DNA of 29,257 bases. Origin: JBFELU01 sp041572755 (lineage in GTDB: Bacteria; Actinomycetota; Acidimicrobiia; Spongiisociales; UBA11373). The notes under the pieces were generated by a model. It worked only from the letters and a program-made list of their open reading frames with translations, searched no databases and had not been told where the DNA came from. Both the position numbers and the translations under genes were made by a program. This document shows positions 15,700-22,654 of this stretch, one piece after another. The stretch is taken from positions 1 to 29,257 of the forward strand of contig JBFFRY010000029.1 of assembly GCA_041572755.1 (NCBI GenBank). Direction: 5' to 3'. How positions within the stretch are numbered: position 1 is the stretch's first letter; every line of letters starts with the position of its first letter.

Positions 15700-16715
15700 G
15701 GCGTCCGCGACCCGTAGGCCTCGATGAAGCGGTATGGATAGGACGGCTCGAGGGCGGACACCCCATCGAGACGACCCAGGGATTCCGAGGAGAGCTCCAG
15801 CATGGCGGCACCCAGGTTGTCTTCCAGCTGCTCCGAAGTTCGCACTCCCATGATCACCGAGGCAACGGGCCGCCTCGTCAGGAGCCAGGCGAGGGCCACT
15901 TGGGACATCGTGGCACCGACCTCGTCGGCCACTGCGGCCGCAGCATCGATGATCCGCCAGTTCCGTTCCGTGGCCCGACGATGCCACGCCTCCTCGTCCT
16001 CGTCGGGCTGCGTCGCCAACCTTCCCTCGGCGGCATCCGTGGGACGGCGGTCGGGGTCATACTTCCCGCTCAGGAACCCGCCCCCCAAGGGGCTCCAGGG
16101 AACCACGCCGAGACCCTCGGCCTCACACAGATCGAGGTATTCACGCTCGATGTCCCGTGTCACCAGGCTGTACTGGTATTGCGCCGCCACGAACCGAGCC
16201 CACCCCGAGACGCGACTCACCCCCAGTGCCTTCATGAGCTGCCACGCCTTGAAGTTCGAGACCCCGATGTACCTGATCTTCCCGGCGGCCACCAACTCGT
16301 CGAAGACCTCCAGCGATTCCTCGATCGGGGTCAGCGGGTCCCAGCAGTGCATGTAGAGAAGGTCGATGTGATCGACGTCGAGGCGCCGCAGCGACGCCTC
16401 GACCTCCCGCAGCACGTGGACCCGGCCCAGGCCCTGGTCGTTGGGACCGTCACCCATCGGGAAGCGGACCTTGGTGGCGAGGACGACCTGATCACGACGG
16501 CCCCGGATGGCCTCCCCGACGATCTCCTCAGATCGACCTCCGGCATAGACGTTGGCCGTGTCGAGATGATTGCCGCCGGCATCGAGAAAACGGTGCACCA
16601 TCCGCTTGGCATCGCTCGGATCGGCCCGTCGCGGCGAGTCCTCGCCGAAGACCATCGTCCCCAGAGCGAGCGACGAGACCAAGAGACCCGAATCACCGAG
16701 CCGGCGATGCTCCAT
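15696..16715 (-). CDS. Aldo/keto reductase
   Basis: This 339-residue TIM-barrel oxidoreductase reduces carbonyls with NADPH. The tetrad is visible: Asp52 in HLDTANVY, Tyr57, Lys82 in LATKVRFP and His123 in LLYMHCWD. IRYIGVSNFKAWQL and the C-terminal SVIMGVRTSEQLEDN (NADPH phosphate-binding) are typical of the YajO/Tas-like branch. The family usually starts M-x-x-R-x-L-G, which favours the ATG at 16715 (MEHRRLGDSG). An in-frame ATG at 16727 is the alternative. The small protein gene upstream ends 27 bases before the longer start, and a small membrane protein overlaps the 3' end, so they look like one operon. Confidence 0.95.
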   Translation of the reverse strand: MEHRRLGDSGLLVSSLALGTMVFGEDSPRRADPSDAKRMVHRFLDAGGNHLDTANVYAGGRSEEIVGEAIRGRRDQVVLATKVRFPMGDGPNDQGLGRVHVLREVEASLRRLDVDHIDLLYMHCWDPLTPIEESLEVFDELVAAGKIRYIGVSNFKAWQLMKALGVSRVSGWARFVAAQYQYSLVTRDIEREYLDLCEAEGLGVVPWSPLGGGFLSGKYDPDRRPTDAAEGRLATQPDEDEEAWHRRATERNWRIIDAAAAVADEVGATMSQVALAWLLTRRPVASVIMGVRTSEQLEDNLGAAMLELSSESLGRLDGVSALEPSYPYRFIEAYGSRTP

Positions 16716-16754
16716 ATCGGCAATCATCCCACAGCGGCGACGAGTCCGGCCGCG

Positions 16755-16961
16755 TCAGCGATCCGGGGGCCCGTCCGCCGCTGGGCGGGTCACCAAGGTG
16801 AAGCGCACCGCCGCTGCCACTTCACTCCCCCCTTCGCCGAGCCCCATCTCGACTTCGAAGTCCTCGAGATGCACCCCGGCCGATTGCAGAGCCGCCAGAC
16901 TCCCCGCCGCTCCCTCGGCCGCGGCCACGATGAGATCCCGGACTTCGTCTCGCCCCGTCAT
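16755..16961 (-). CDS. Small acidic protein of unknown function
   Basis: This 68-residue protein starts at ATG 16961 with GGGAG 5 bases upstream. The sequence has an alpha-helical first half (RDEVRDLIVAAAEGAAGSLA) and a beta-like second half (VEMGLGEGGSEVAAAVRFTLV). The layout weakly recalls trypsin-co-occurring (trypco) small domains, but I do not assign it. It lies in the same direction as, and close before, the aldo/keto reductase. The 90-base gap to the next upstream gene (16962-17051) shows no clear feature. Confidence 0.6.
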   Translation of the reverse strand: MTGRDEVRDLIVAAAEGAAGSLAALQSAGVHLEDFEVEMGLGEGGSEVAAAVRFTLVTRPAADGPPDR

Positions 16962-17051
16962 CCCTACTCCCAGACTCGCTCGTCCTCATGGTGCCGGGCC
17001 GGTGTCTCGCGAATGTCGCAGCGTCGGCGCTCCCGAGGGCGGGGCTTGGAG

Positions 17052-18074
17052 TCACGGCAGCCGGGGACCCCACCCTCCCTCGGCGTCGAGGTGCATCGCC
17101 GCGGTCGGCGCCTCCTCCTCGTCTCTCCGTAGCAAGGCGAGACCACCGGCCAGCGCGATGACGCCGCCGCCGATGATGAGAATCCAGGTGATCGGGGTGA
17201 ACTTCACCGGCTGCAGCGTGTCGTAGTTGTCGAGGTTGGCGTCGAAGGTGTCGACGAGACCTCGGAAGGGTCCCAGCGCGGCGGGCAGCGTCTGCAGCCC
17301 CTGGGCGGTGGCCGGGAAGTTCTCCGCCAGGAACCCGCCGAGTTCCCCAGGCGACATGCCGAGCCGCCGGGCAAGCGCCGGCAGCATCTCCGTGGCCATC
17401 TCCCGGCCCATCGCGCCCAAGACACCCAGAGCCGCCTCGGCTTCCTCGACCGTCCCCACCGTGTAGACGGGCTCGAGCGCAGCGTTCAGGTCGTCGGCAT
17501 CTCCCGACTTGTCGGGAAGCGAGACGACGAATGAGCCGACCGCGATCAACAGGCCGATGACGATCGCCGAGATCGCCGCCGGGAGCGACGGTCGCCAGAA
17601 CAGGTACACCCCGAGTGCAACGGCGAGCGCGCCGACGGCGGTGAAGCCCCATGGCATGGTCTCAGCCGGGAGGTTCTCCGTCGGGATCGCGTCCGCGCCT
17701 CGGAAGTTGTCCTGCTGCTGATCGAGGAGATCGATCAGACCGGCAAACGTCGGACCCGTATCGAGCAACAGAGCCAGACCGTCGGCGACCGCGGGGAACT
17801 CTGTTTCCACGAGCTGATCAAAGGCTTCCGGGGTCATTCCCAGCCGGTCGGCCATGGCCGGAACAACCCGGGTCTGGAACTCGACCGCCGCGGCGTCGAG
17901 ACCGACGAGGTCGGCTCGGAGGCCGGCGATCGATTGATCGGTCAGGATCGGCCTGAAGTCGTCGATCATCTCCTCGAAGTCGCTCCCCACCGCGAACAGG
18001 TTCTCCACGATGGTGGCCACGAGGAACACGAACCCGGCCAGCATCAGCAACCCCGGTGCGACGAGTCTCTTCAC
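17052..18074 (-). CDS. Membrane protein with two duplicated extracytoplasmic modules, function unknown
   Basis: This 340-residue protein starts at GTG 18074 with a strong AGGAGG 4 bases upstream. An ATG nine codons earlier lies before this site and is less likely. Helices lie at about 8-28, 142-160, 165-185 and 294-315. Two soluble modules between them are clearly homologous. Residues 71-124 contain RLGMTPEAFDQLVETEFPA and FAGLIDLLDQQQDNF. Residues 230-284 contain RLGMSPGELGGFLAENFPA and FRGLVDTFDANLDNY. The C-terminal tail is cytoplasmic and acidic. The arrangement suggests duplication of a helix-module-helix unit. No known family was recognised and no function is proposed. Confidence 0.88.
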   Translation of the reverse strand: MKRLVAPGLLMLAGFVFLVATIVENLFAVGSDFEEMIDDFRPILTDQSIAGLRADLVGLDAAAVEFQTRVVPAMADRLGMTPEAFDQLVETEFPAVADGLALLLDTGPTFAGLIDLLDQQQDNFRGADAIPTENLPAETMPWGFTAVGALAVALGVYLFWRPSLPAAISAIVIGLLIAVGSFVVSLPDKSGDADDLNAALEPVYTVGTVEEAEAALGVLGAMGREMATEMLPALARRLGMSPGELGGFLAENFPATAQGLQTLPAALGPFRGLVDTFDANLDNYDTLQPVKFTPITWILIIGGGVIALAGGLALLRRDEEEAPTAAMHLDAEGGWGPRLP

Positions 18075-18224
18075 GCTTCCTCCTGAGAGGTACCCCGCCA
18101 CCGCGTCGGCGCCCCTCCGTTGCTCACACCCTCGACCTGCGCTCCGGCCCGATCCAGGGGCATTCGACCCGCCGCAACGGCCGGAGGACCCGCGAGCATC
18201 ACCGCCACCCGCCGAGCAGCGCTT

Positions 18225-18242
18225 CGACGAGGGATCTCGTCG
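18225..18242 (-). terminator. Hairpin after the ribbon-helix-helix gene
   Basis: CGACGAG at 18225-18231 pairs perfectly with CTCGTCG at 18236-18242 around a 4-base GGAT loop, 11 bases beyond the stop codon. No T-tract follows on the minus strand. It may be a hairpin-only terminator. The rest of the 179-base gap to the next gene holds only the ribosome-binding site of that gene. Confidence 0.45.
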
Positions 18243-18253
18243 CTCGCCCGACC

Positions 18254-18493
18254 TCAGTCGAACAGCGTCGAGATCAGCTCGGCATGGGTCGGCCGGTTCG
18301 TGGCGTGAGCGCCATGAATCGCCGTGACCAGCATCCTGTGCACCATCACACTGACGCTGACACCCTCGGCTCTCGCTTGGGCCCGGACCGCCCGCACGAC
18401 GTCGATCGGCACGCGAGCGTTCAGGGTCTCACTCTGTCCCATCCACTCAGCGGGACGAGGCTCTCCCCAATCGACGATTCCGGGTACGGCCAC
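18254..18493 (-). CDS. Ribbon-helix-helix-type DNA-binding protein (orphan antitoxin-like)
   Basis: This 79-residue protein starts at GTG 18493 with GGGAGG 4 bases upstream. Residues 21-60 look like a ribbon-helix-helix fold: a beta strand (ETLNARVPI), helix 1 (DVVRAVRAQARAEG), and after VSVS helix 2 (VMVHRMLVTAIH). Such proteins are transcription factors or antitoxins, and the strand residues contact DNA. No toxin gene lies next to it, only a hairpin and an unrelated membrane protein downstream. It may be a stand-alone regulator, possibly of neighbouring genes. Confidence 0.75.
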   Translation of the reverse strand: MAVPGIVDWGEPRPAEWMGQSETLNARVPIDVVRAVRAQARAEGVSVSVMVHRMLVTAIHGAHATNRPTHAELISTLFD

Positions 18494-18516
18494 GGCGCCT
18501 CCCTGATCCGGTCTCG

Positions 18517-18522
18517 ACGATA
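18517..18522 (-). promoter_or_regulatory. -10 box of the ribbon-helix-helix gene
   Basis: The minus strand reads TATCGT (TAnnnT) ending 24 bases before the GTG start, in the short gap after the LLM oxidoreductase stop. Confidence 0.35.
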
Positions 18523-18548
18523 ACGAGGCGCCGCGCGCCGCCCAAGGA

Positions 18549-19463
18549 TCACCGAAGCAGCGCCAGCACCTCCCCACAACGCTCCATCGACTCGAGCGTG
18601 ATCGGATCGAGCACCAACTGCAGGTGGTTCACCCCGACCGCGCCGAATGACAGCAGCCGAGCAGCGATCGTCTCGACGTCGCCTTCGACCGGAGCCGCAC
18701 TCCCTCGAAGGTGGTCCCAATCCAGTCTCCCCCGGGGTGGCAGCGGAGCCACCAGGACGGCGGCGGTCCGCTCCACCTCGGCGGGGTCGCGACCCACCTC
18801 GACGCATGCCCGATCGACGTCCCGAAGCATCTGCTTCAACCCTTCTGGGGTATTCCCAAACCACTCGTACCAGGCGTTCCAGGCGGCCACGTAGGGCAAC
18901 GTGATCCGCAGCATGCGCGGACCGATCGATCCCACCATCAGGGGGGGACCACCCGGCCGGGCCGGCGCCGGCAGCAGCTCACAGTCGCGGGCCTCGTAGA
19001 ACCGCCCCTCGAAGTCGATGCGGCCCTCGGCCAGCAGGGTTCGAATGATGGTGAAGGCCTCCTCGAAACGAGCGACCCGGCGGTCGTAGGGATACCCAAA
19101 AGCCCGGTATTCCGTCTTGTTCCATCCCGCTCCCAGCCCGAGGACGAGCCGGCCGCCGCTGATCTCATCGACGGCCGCCGCCTTCTTGGCGAGCATGGCC
19201 GGTGCGTGGAATGAGGTCGCCGCAACCAGCGGGCCCAGTTCGACCCGTTCGGTCACCGCCGCCGCCGCAGCCAGCATCGACCACGCCTCCCACGGTCCCC
19301 TCGCCTCGCCCGTTTCACTGCGATAGAGGAGGTGGTCGCCGAACCAAACCGAATCGAAGCCGACCTCCTCAGCGAGGCGGCACATGGCCCGGAGTTCCGG
19401 CCAGCGCACTTCGCGCTCGACCTCGGGAAGCTGAATCCCGATCTTCAGAGTCGGCCTTGCCAT
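18549..19463 (-). CDS. LLM-class flavin/F420-dependent oxidoreductase
   Basis: This 304-residue TIM-barrel protein belongs to the luciferase-like monooxygenase family, whose actinobacterial members mostly use F420 or FMN. Typical elements are FDSVWFGDHLLYRSE near the N-terminus, ERVELGPLVAATSFHAPAML, VDEISGGRLVLGLGAGWNKTEYRAFGYP and EAFTIIRTLL. The family cannot be divided into exact substrates from this sequence. The ATG at 19463 lies 7 bases after a TAGCAT -10-like box on the minus strand (19475-19470), which would give a leaderless transcript. The gene diverges from the FAD oxidoreductase. Confidence 0.93.
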   Translation of the reverse strand: MARPTLKIGIQLPEVEREVRWPELRAMCRLAEEVGFDSVWFGDHLLYRSETGEARGPWEAWSMLAAAAAVTERVELGPLVAATSFHAPAMLAKKAAAVDEISGGRLVLGLGAGWNKTEYRAFGYPYDRRVARFEEAFTIIRTLLAEGRIDFEGRFYEARDCELLPAPARPGGPPLMVGSIGPRMLRITLPYVAAWNAWYEWFGNTPEGLKQMLRDVDRACVEVGRDPAEVERTAAVLVAPLPPRGRLDWDHLRGSAAPVEGDVETIAARLLSFGAVGVNHLQLVLDPITLESMERCGEVLALLR

Positions 19464-19469
19464 GGTTCG

Positions 19470-19475
19470 ATGCTA
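19470..19475 (-). promoter_or_regulatory. -10 box giving a probable leaderless transcript of the LLM oxidoreductase gene
   Basis: The minus strand reads TAGCAT, ending 7 bases before the ATG at 19463. This is the spacing expected between a -10 box and a transcription start at the A of the start codon. No ribosome-binding site is present in between. Confidence 0.4.
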
Positions 19476-19498
19476 CGACGAGCGACCAGAATGTCGTC

Positions 19499-20923
19499 GT
19501 GGGGTACGACTACGACGCCGTAGTGGTTGGCTCAGGGCCCAACGGTCTGGCGGCCGCAGTGGAGATCGCCCGGGCGGGGCGCACCGTGTTGGTCATGGAG
19601 GCGGCGCCCACGATCGGAGGCGGCACCCGGACCGTCGAGGCCACCCTGCCCGGGCATCGCCATGACCTCTGTTCCGCGATCCATCCCCTGGCGGTCGGCT
19701 CGCCGTATCTGGGTTCCCTCCCGCTCGCCGATCACGGCCTCGCCTGGGTCCATCCCGAGATCCCCGCCGCCCACCCCTTTCCGGGACTCCGGGCGGCGGT
19801 GCTCGACCGCTCGATCGGTGCCACGGCCTTCGGTCTCGGTTCCGACGCAAGCGCCTACCGGCGGCTCATGAAACCGATCGTCGAATCGTGGGCCGAGACG
19901 GCTCCGGCCTTCATGGGGCCGGTCTCCCGAGCCTGGCGCCGCCCGATCGCCATGAGCCGCTTCGGGATCAAGGCACTGCGATCGGCCGCTCGGCTCAGCC
20001 GCCGTTTCGAGGGCCGTCGTGCCCGGGGCTTGCTCGCCGGCATGGGCGCCCACGCCATGGCTCCTCTGGACACCGGGGTCACCGGCGGGGTGGCGCTCAC
20101 TCTCATGGCGGCCGGGCATCGCTACGGGTGGCCGATGGCGCGAGGCGGATCTCAGGCAATCGCCGATGCGTTGGCCGGGCTTCTCGCCTCACTGGGGGGA
20201 ACGATCGTCACCGATGCACGGGTGCGGTCCCTCGGGGACGTGCCTCCCGCTCGAGCGGTCCTGTTCGACGTGTCTCCCCAGGCACTCGTGACCATCGCCG
20301 GTGAGGAGATGCCACTCCGCTATCGAGCGGCGCTGGAACGGCGGCGTCCCGGTCCCGGTGTCTTCAAGGTCGATTGGGCTCTCTCCGAACCCATCCCTTG
20401 GACCGACCCGGCGTGCGCCCGAGCCGGCACCGTGCACGTCGGAGGGCTCATGCAAGACGTGGCCTCCGCCCTGACGGCGGTGGGGTCGGGAGACCACCCC
20501 GATCGGCCCTTTGTGCTCCTCGCTCAGCAGTCGCTGTTCGACCCCACCCGGGCGCCCCAGGGCAGCCATACCGCATGGGGCTACTGCCACGTCCCCAACG
20601 GATCAACGGTCGACATGACCGATCGGATCGAGACCCAGATCGAGCGATTCGCCCCCGGATTCCGCGATGTCATCACCGCCCGCCACGTCATGGGGCCCCA
20701 GGATCTCGAGGCGCACAACCCCAACTACGTGGGCGGGGACATCGGGGGTGGTCTCTTCACACCGTTGCGCGCCGTGGCGCGGCCGATGACCCGTGCCGAC
20801 CCGTACCGGGTGCCGCGATCCGACCTGTACCTGTGCTCGGCGGCGACCCCGCCCGGCCCCGGCGTGCACGGCATGTGCGGATACCACGCCGCCCGGTCGG
20901 CTCTTCGCCGATCGCTGCGGTGA
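19499..20923 (+). CDS. FAD-dependent oxidoreductase, phytoene-dehydrogenase-like
   Basis: This 474-residue flavoprotein has an N-terminal dinucleotide-binding fold YDAVVVGSGPNGLAAAVEIA (GxGxxG at about 11-16) with the acidic residue of LVMEAAP ending strand 2. IGGGTRTVEATLPGHRHDL is typical of phytoene-desaturase/amine-oxidase-like proteins. LYLCSAATPPGPGVHGMCGY near the C-terminus is the second FAD motif of that family. The likely start is GTG 19499, and no in-frame ATG precedes the fold. The substrate is unknown and no carotenoid genes are nearby. Its stop overlaps the next gene (GTGA), which links it to a membrane cassette with an HTTM protein. It may oxidise or reduce a lipid or quinone for that protein. 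Confidence 0.92.
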   Translation: MGYDYDAVVVGSGPNGLAAAVEIARAGRTVLVMEAAPTIGGGTRTVEATLPGHRHDLCSAIHPLAVGSPYLGSLPLADHGLAWVHPEIPAAHPFPGLRAAVLDRSIGATAFGLGSDASAYRRLMKPIVESWAETAPAFMGPVSRAWRRPIAMSRFGIKALRSAARLSRRFEGRRARGLLAGMGAHAMAPLDTGVTGGVALTLMAAGHRYGWPMARGGSQAIADALAGLLASLGGTIVTDARVRSLGDVPPARAVLFDVSPQALVTIAGEEMPLRYRAALERRRPGPGVFKVDWALSEPIPWTDPACARAGTVHVGGLMQDVASALTAVGSGDHPDRPFVLLAQQSLFDPTRAPQGSHTAWGYCHVPNGSTVDMTDRIETQIERFAPGFRDVITARHVMGPQDLEAHNPNYVGGDIGGGLFTPLRAVARPMTRADPYRVPRSDLYLCSAATPPGPGVHGMCGYHAARSALRRSLR

Positions 20924-21363
20924 CCCTCCGCCTTCTGTTGCGTCGGGCCGCGGTGGCAGTCGTGGCGGCAGCCCAGATCTTCCTGGTCGTGCGGGCCTAT
21001 GGCGCCGACCACGCCGTGTTCGGGTTCCAGATGTTCCCCGAGTCGAGCACCTGGAGCGCCGACATCGTGCGGGTCACCACAGACGGACGTGAGGCCGACG
21101 TCCGCGATCCATGGCCGGGCGGCTATCGCTGGAGCGACCTGGTCGCCGGTCGGGGTCTGGGTCACCCGTTCGAGGTGCAGCACGCCGATGCCGGTGTCCG
21201 CTCGACCCTGAGCTTTCTCCACGCCGCGCTCGACTGGGTTGCCGCCAACACCCCGGATGACACCGAGACCCGGTACCTGGAGGCCCGGGTCACGTATTGG
21301 GAGAACGGCCGCGGACCACATTCGGTGGTGCTGACGAGTCTCGAACGGGATCTTGGTCGATGA
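20920..21363 (+). CDS. Membrane-anchored protein of unknown function in the HTTM cassette
   Basis: This 147-residue protein starts at GTG 20920 inside the stop region of the flavoprotein gene (GTGA) and ends in an ATGA overlap with the HTTM gene. One N-terminal helix (about 9-26) anchors an outside domain. It includes a distinctive FGFQMFPESSTW segment (35-45), WPGGYRWSDL, and an alpha-beta C-terminal half (TETRYLEARVTYWENG). No known fold was recognised. Its position between flavoprotein and HTTM protein, with overlaps on both sides, makes it a likely partner or subunit. Confidence 0.82.
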   Translation: MTLRLLLRRAAVAVVAAAQIFLVVRAYGADHAVFGFQMFPESSTWSADIVRVTTDGREADVRDPWPGGYRWSDLVAGRGLGHPFEVQHADAGVRSTLSFLHAALDWVAANTPDDTETRYLEARVTYWENGRGPHSVVLTSLERDLGR

Positions 21364-22484
21364 AACCCGCCACGGCCTGGCCTCGCGCCGTCGATGCGGT
21401 CGGGAGCATCAGAGCCGTGGAGATCCTCCGGATCGCCGCCGGCCCGATGGTGATCCTGCACCTGTGGCCGTTCCTGGATTCGGCCGCCCAAGGTCTCATC
21501 TACCGTGATCGGTTCTGGGAGCCGTTCGTCACCTGGTATCCCGAGCTCGGCCGTCACGCCTACCTCTTCTTGCTGCGCGGCTGCGTCGTCGCCGCCGTTC
21601 TGGTGAGCATCGGGCTGTTCACTCGGGTGGCCACCGGCTATGTGGCCGGATTCGTGGGCTACAACCTCTTCCTGTCGGTCACCCACTTCCACCACAACCG
21701 GGCCTTCTTGTTCATCCTCCTGATGGGGTTGGCGCTGCTGCCGGTGGGGCGGAACCTCTCTGTCGACGCGTTGCTCCGGAGAACGCGAACGGATTCGACG
21801 CCTTTGTGGCCGTTGTGGTTGATGCGCTTCGAGGTGATCGTGGTCTACGGGGCCTCCGGACTCTCGAAACTCATCGACGGGGACTGGTGGAATGGCGTGG
21901 TCACCCGACTGCGGGTGGAGCAATGGTGGGACGTGGCCGCCGAGCGGGGTGTCCCCGAGTGGGTGCTCGACCTGGCGAGCTCCGAGGGCTTCCACTGGTG
22001 GTTCGCCAAGGCGGCGGTCGTCACCGAGCTGTTCATCGCCGTGGGGATGGCGATTCGCCGCACCCGGCTCGCCGCCGTCTGGATCGCCATCCCATTCCAC
22101 CTGGCCATCGAACTCACCGCCGAGGTGCAGGTCTTCTCGTGGGCGGCGCTGGCCGCCCTGGTCATCTGGGTCACCCCGCGCCACCGCGACCGCCGGCTCG
22201 AGCTGCCGGCGCGATGGTGCCGCACCGTGTCCTCGCTGGACTGGCTCGGCCGGTTCGACATCGTGGCCGGAGATCGGCTGGTGCTCCACGATCGCGGCCG
22301 GACCCTCGAAGGGGGGCCCGCACTGAGAATGGTGCTCACCCGTCTCCCGATCACCTTCTGGCCGACCGCTCCGTTCAACCTTCCCGGGCTCCGCCGGTGG
22401 TGGGACGAGCGATTCGACTCCAGGACGGCGGCCCGCGCCCGACGGGGCACCGCGTACAATCGGCGGCAGAGGAGGCTGTCGTGA
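21360..22484 (+). CDS. HTTM-domain (vitamin K gamma-carboxylase-related) membrane protein
   Basis: This 374-residue integral membrane protein starts at ATG 21360 (ATGA overlap). Several helices surround the hallmarks of the HTTM family: SVTHFHHNRAFLFILLMGLA at about 106-125, and VVYGASGLSKLIDGDWWNG at 161-179. The latter resembles the gamma-glutamyl carboxylase segment that carries the catalytic-base lysine, here Lys170. Eukaryotic members use reduced vitamin K and CO2 to carboxylate Glu. Most bacterial members are uncharacterised and may act on other substrates. The neighbouring flavoprotein could supply a reduced cofactor. Carboxylase activity is not shown by the sequence. Confidence 0.85.
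   Translation: MKPATAWPRAVDAVGSIRAVEILRIAAGPMVILHLWPFLDSAAQGLIYRDRFWEPFVTWYPELGRHAYLFLLRGCVVAAVLVSIGLFTRVATGYVAGFVGYNLFLSVTHFHHNRAFLFILLMGLALLPVGRNLSVDALLRRTRTDSTPLWPLWLMRFEVIVVYGASGLSKLIDGDWWNGVVTRLRVEQWWDVAAERGVPEWVLDLASSEGFHWWFAKAAVVTELFIAVGMAIRRTRLAAVWIAIPFHLAIELTAEVQVFSWAALAALVIWVTPRHRDRRLELPARWCRTVSSLDWLGRFDIVAGDRLVLHDRGRTLEGGPALRMVLTRLPITFWPTAPFNLPGLRRWWDERFDSRTAARARRGTAYNRRQRRLS
22455..22460 (+). promoter_or_regulatory. Possible internal -10 box before the DUF1918-like gene
   Basis: TACAAT lies inside the end of the HTTM gene, 20 bases before the GTG of the downstream small gene. The strong ribosome-binding site GGAGG follows at 22470-22474. It may let the small gene be expressed separately. 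Confidence 0.35.
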
Positions 22485-22651
22485 ACCTGCGAAAGGGCAT
22501 GCAGGTCCAGGAGCTGACGAAGAAGGTCGGCCAGGTCCCGCGCCGCGGGAAGGTGGTCGACGTGCACGGACAATCGGTCGAAGTCCTGTGGAACGACGGC
22601 CACACCAGTTCTGTGACCGGCTCCTACCTGTTCCCCGTCAAGAAGCGCTGA
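22481..22651 (+). CDS. DUF1918-like small SH3-type protein
   Basis: This 56-residue protein starts at GTG 22481 with AGAGGAGG 5 bases upstream and overlaps the HTTM stop (GTGA). It is basic and beta-rich: RKGMQVQELTKKVGQVPRRG, then KVVDVHGQSVEVLWNDGHTS and SYLFPVKK. The RRGKVVDVxGxSVEVLWxDGH pattern is like DUF1918 proteins of actinobacteria, which are small SH3-like folds of unknown role. The gene is common in the phylum, so its place after the HTTM gene may be incidental. Confidence 0.78.
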   Translation: MNLRKGMQVQELTKKVGQVPRRGKVVDVHGQSVEVLWNDGHTSSVTGSYLFPVKKR

Positions 22652-22654
22652 GGC

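Noticed and set aside
16983..17042. A short minus-strand frame in the gap before the 68-residue protein
   Set aside because: It has no ribosome-binding site or conserved features, and overlaps the better supported start at 16961.
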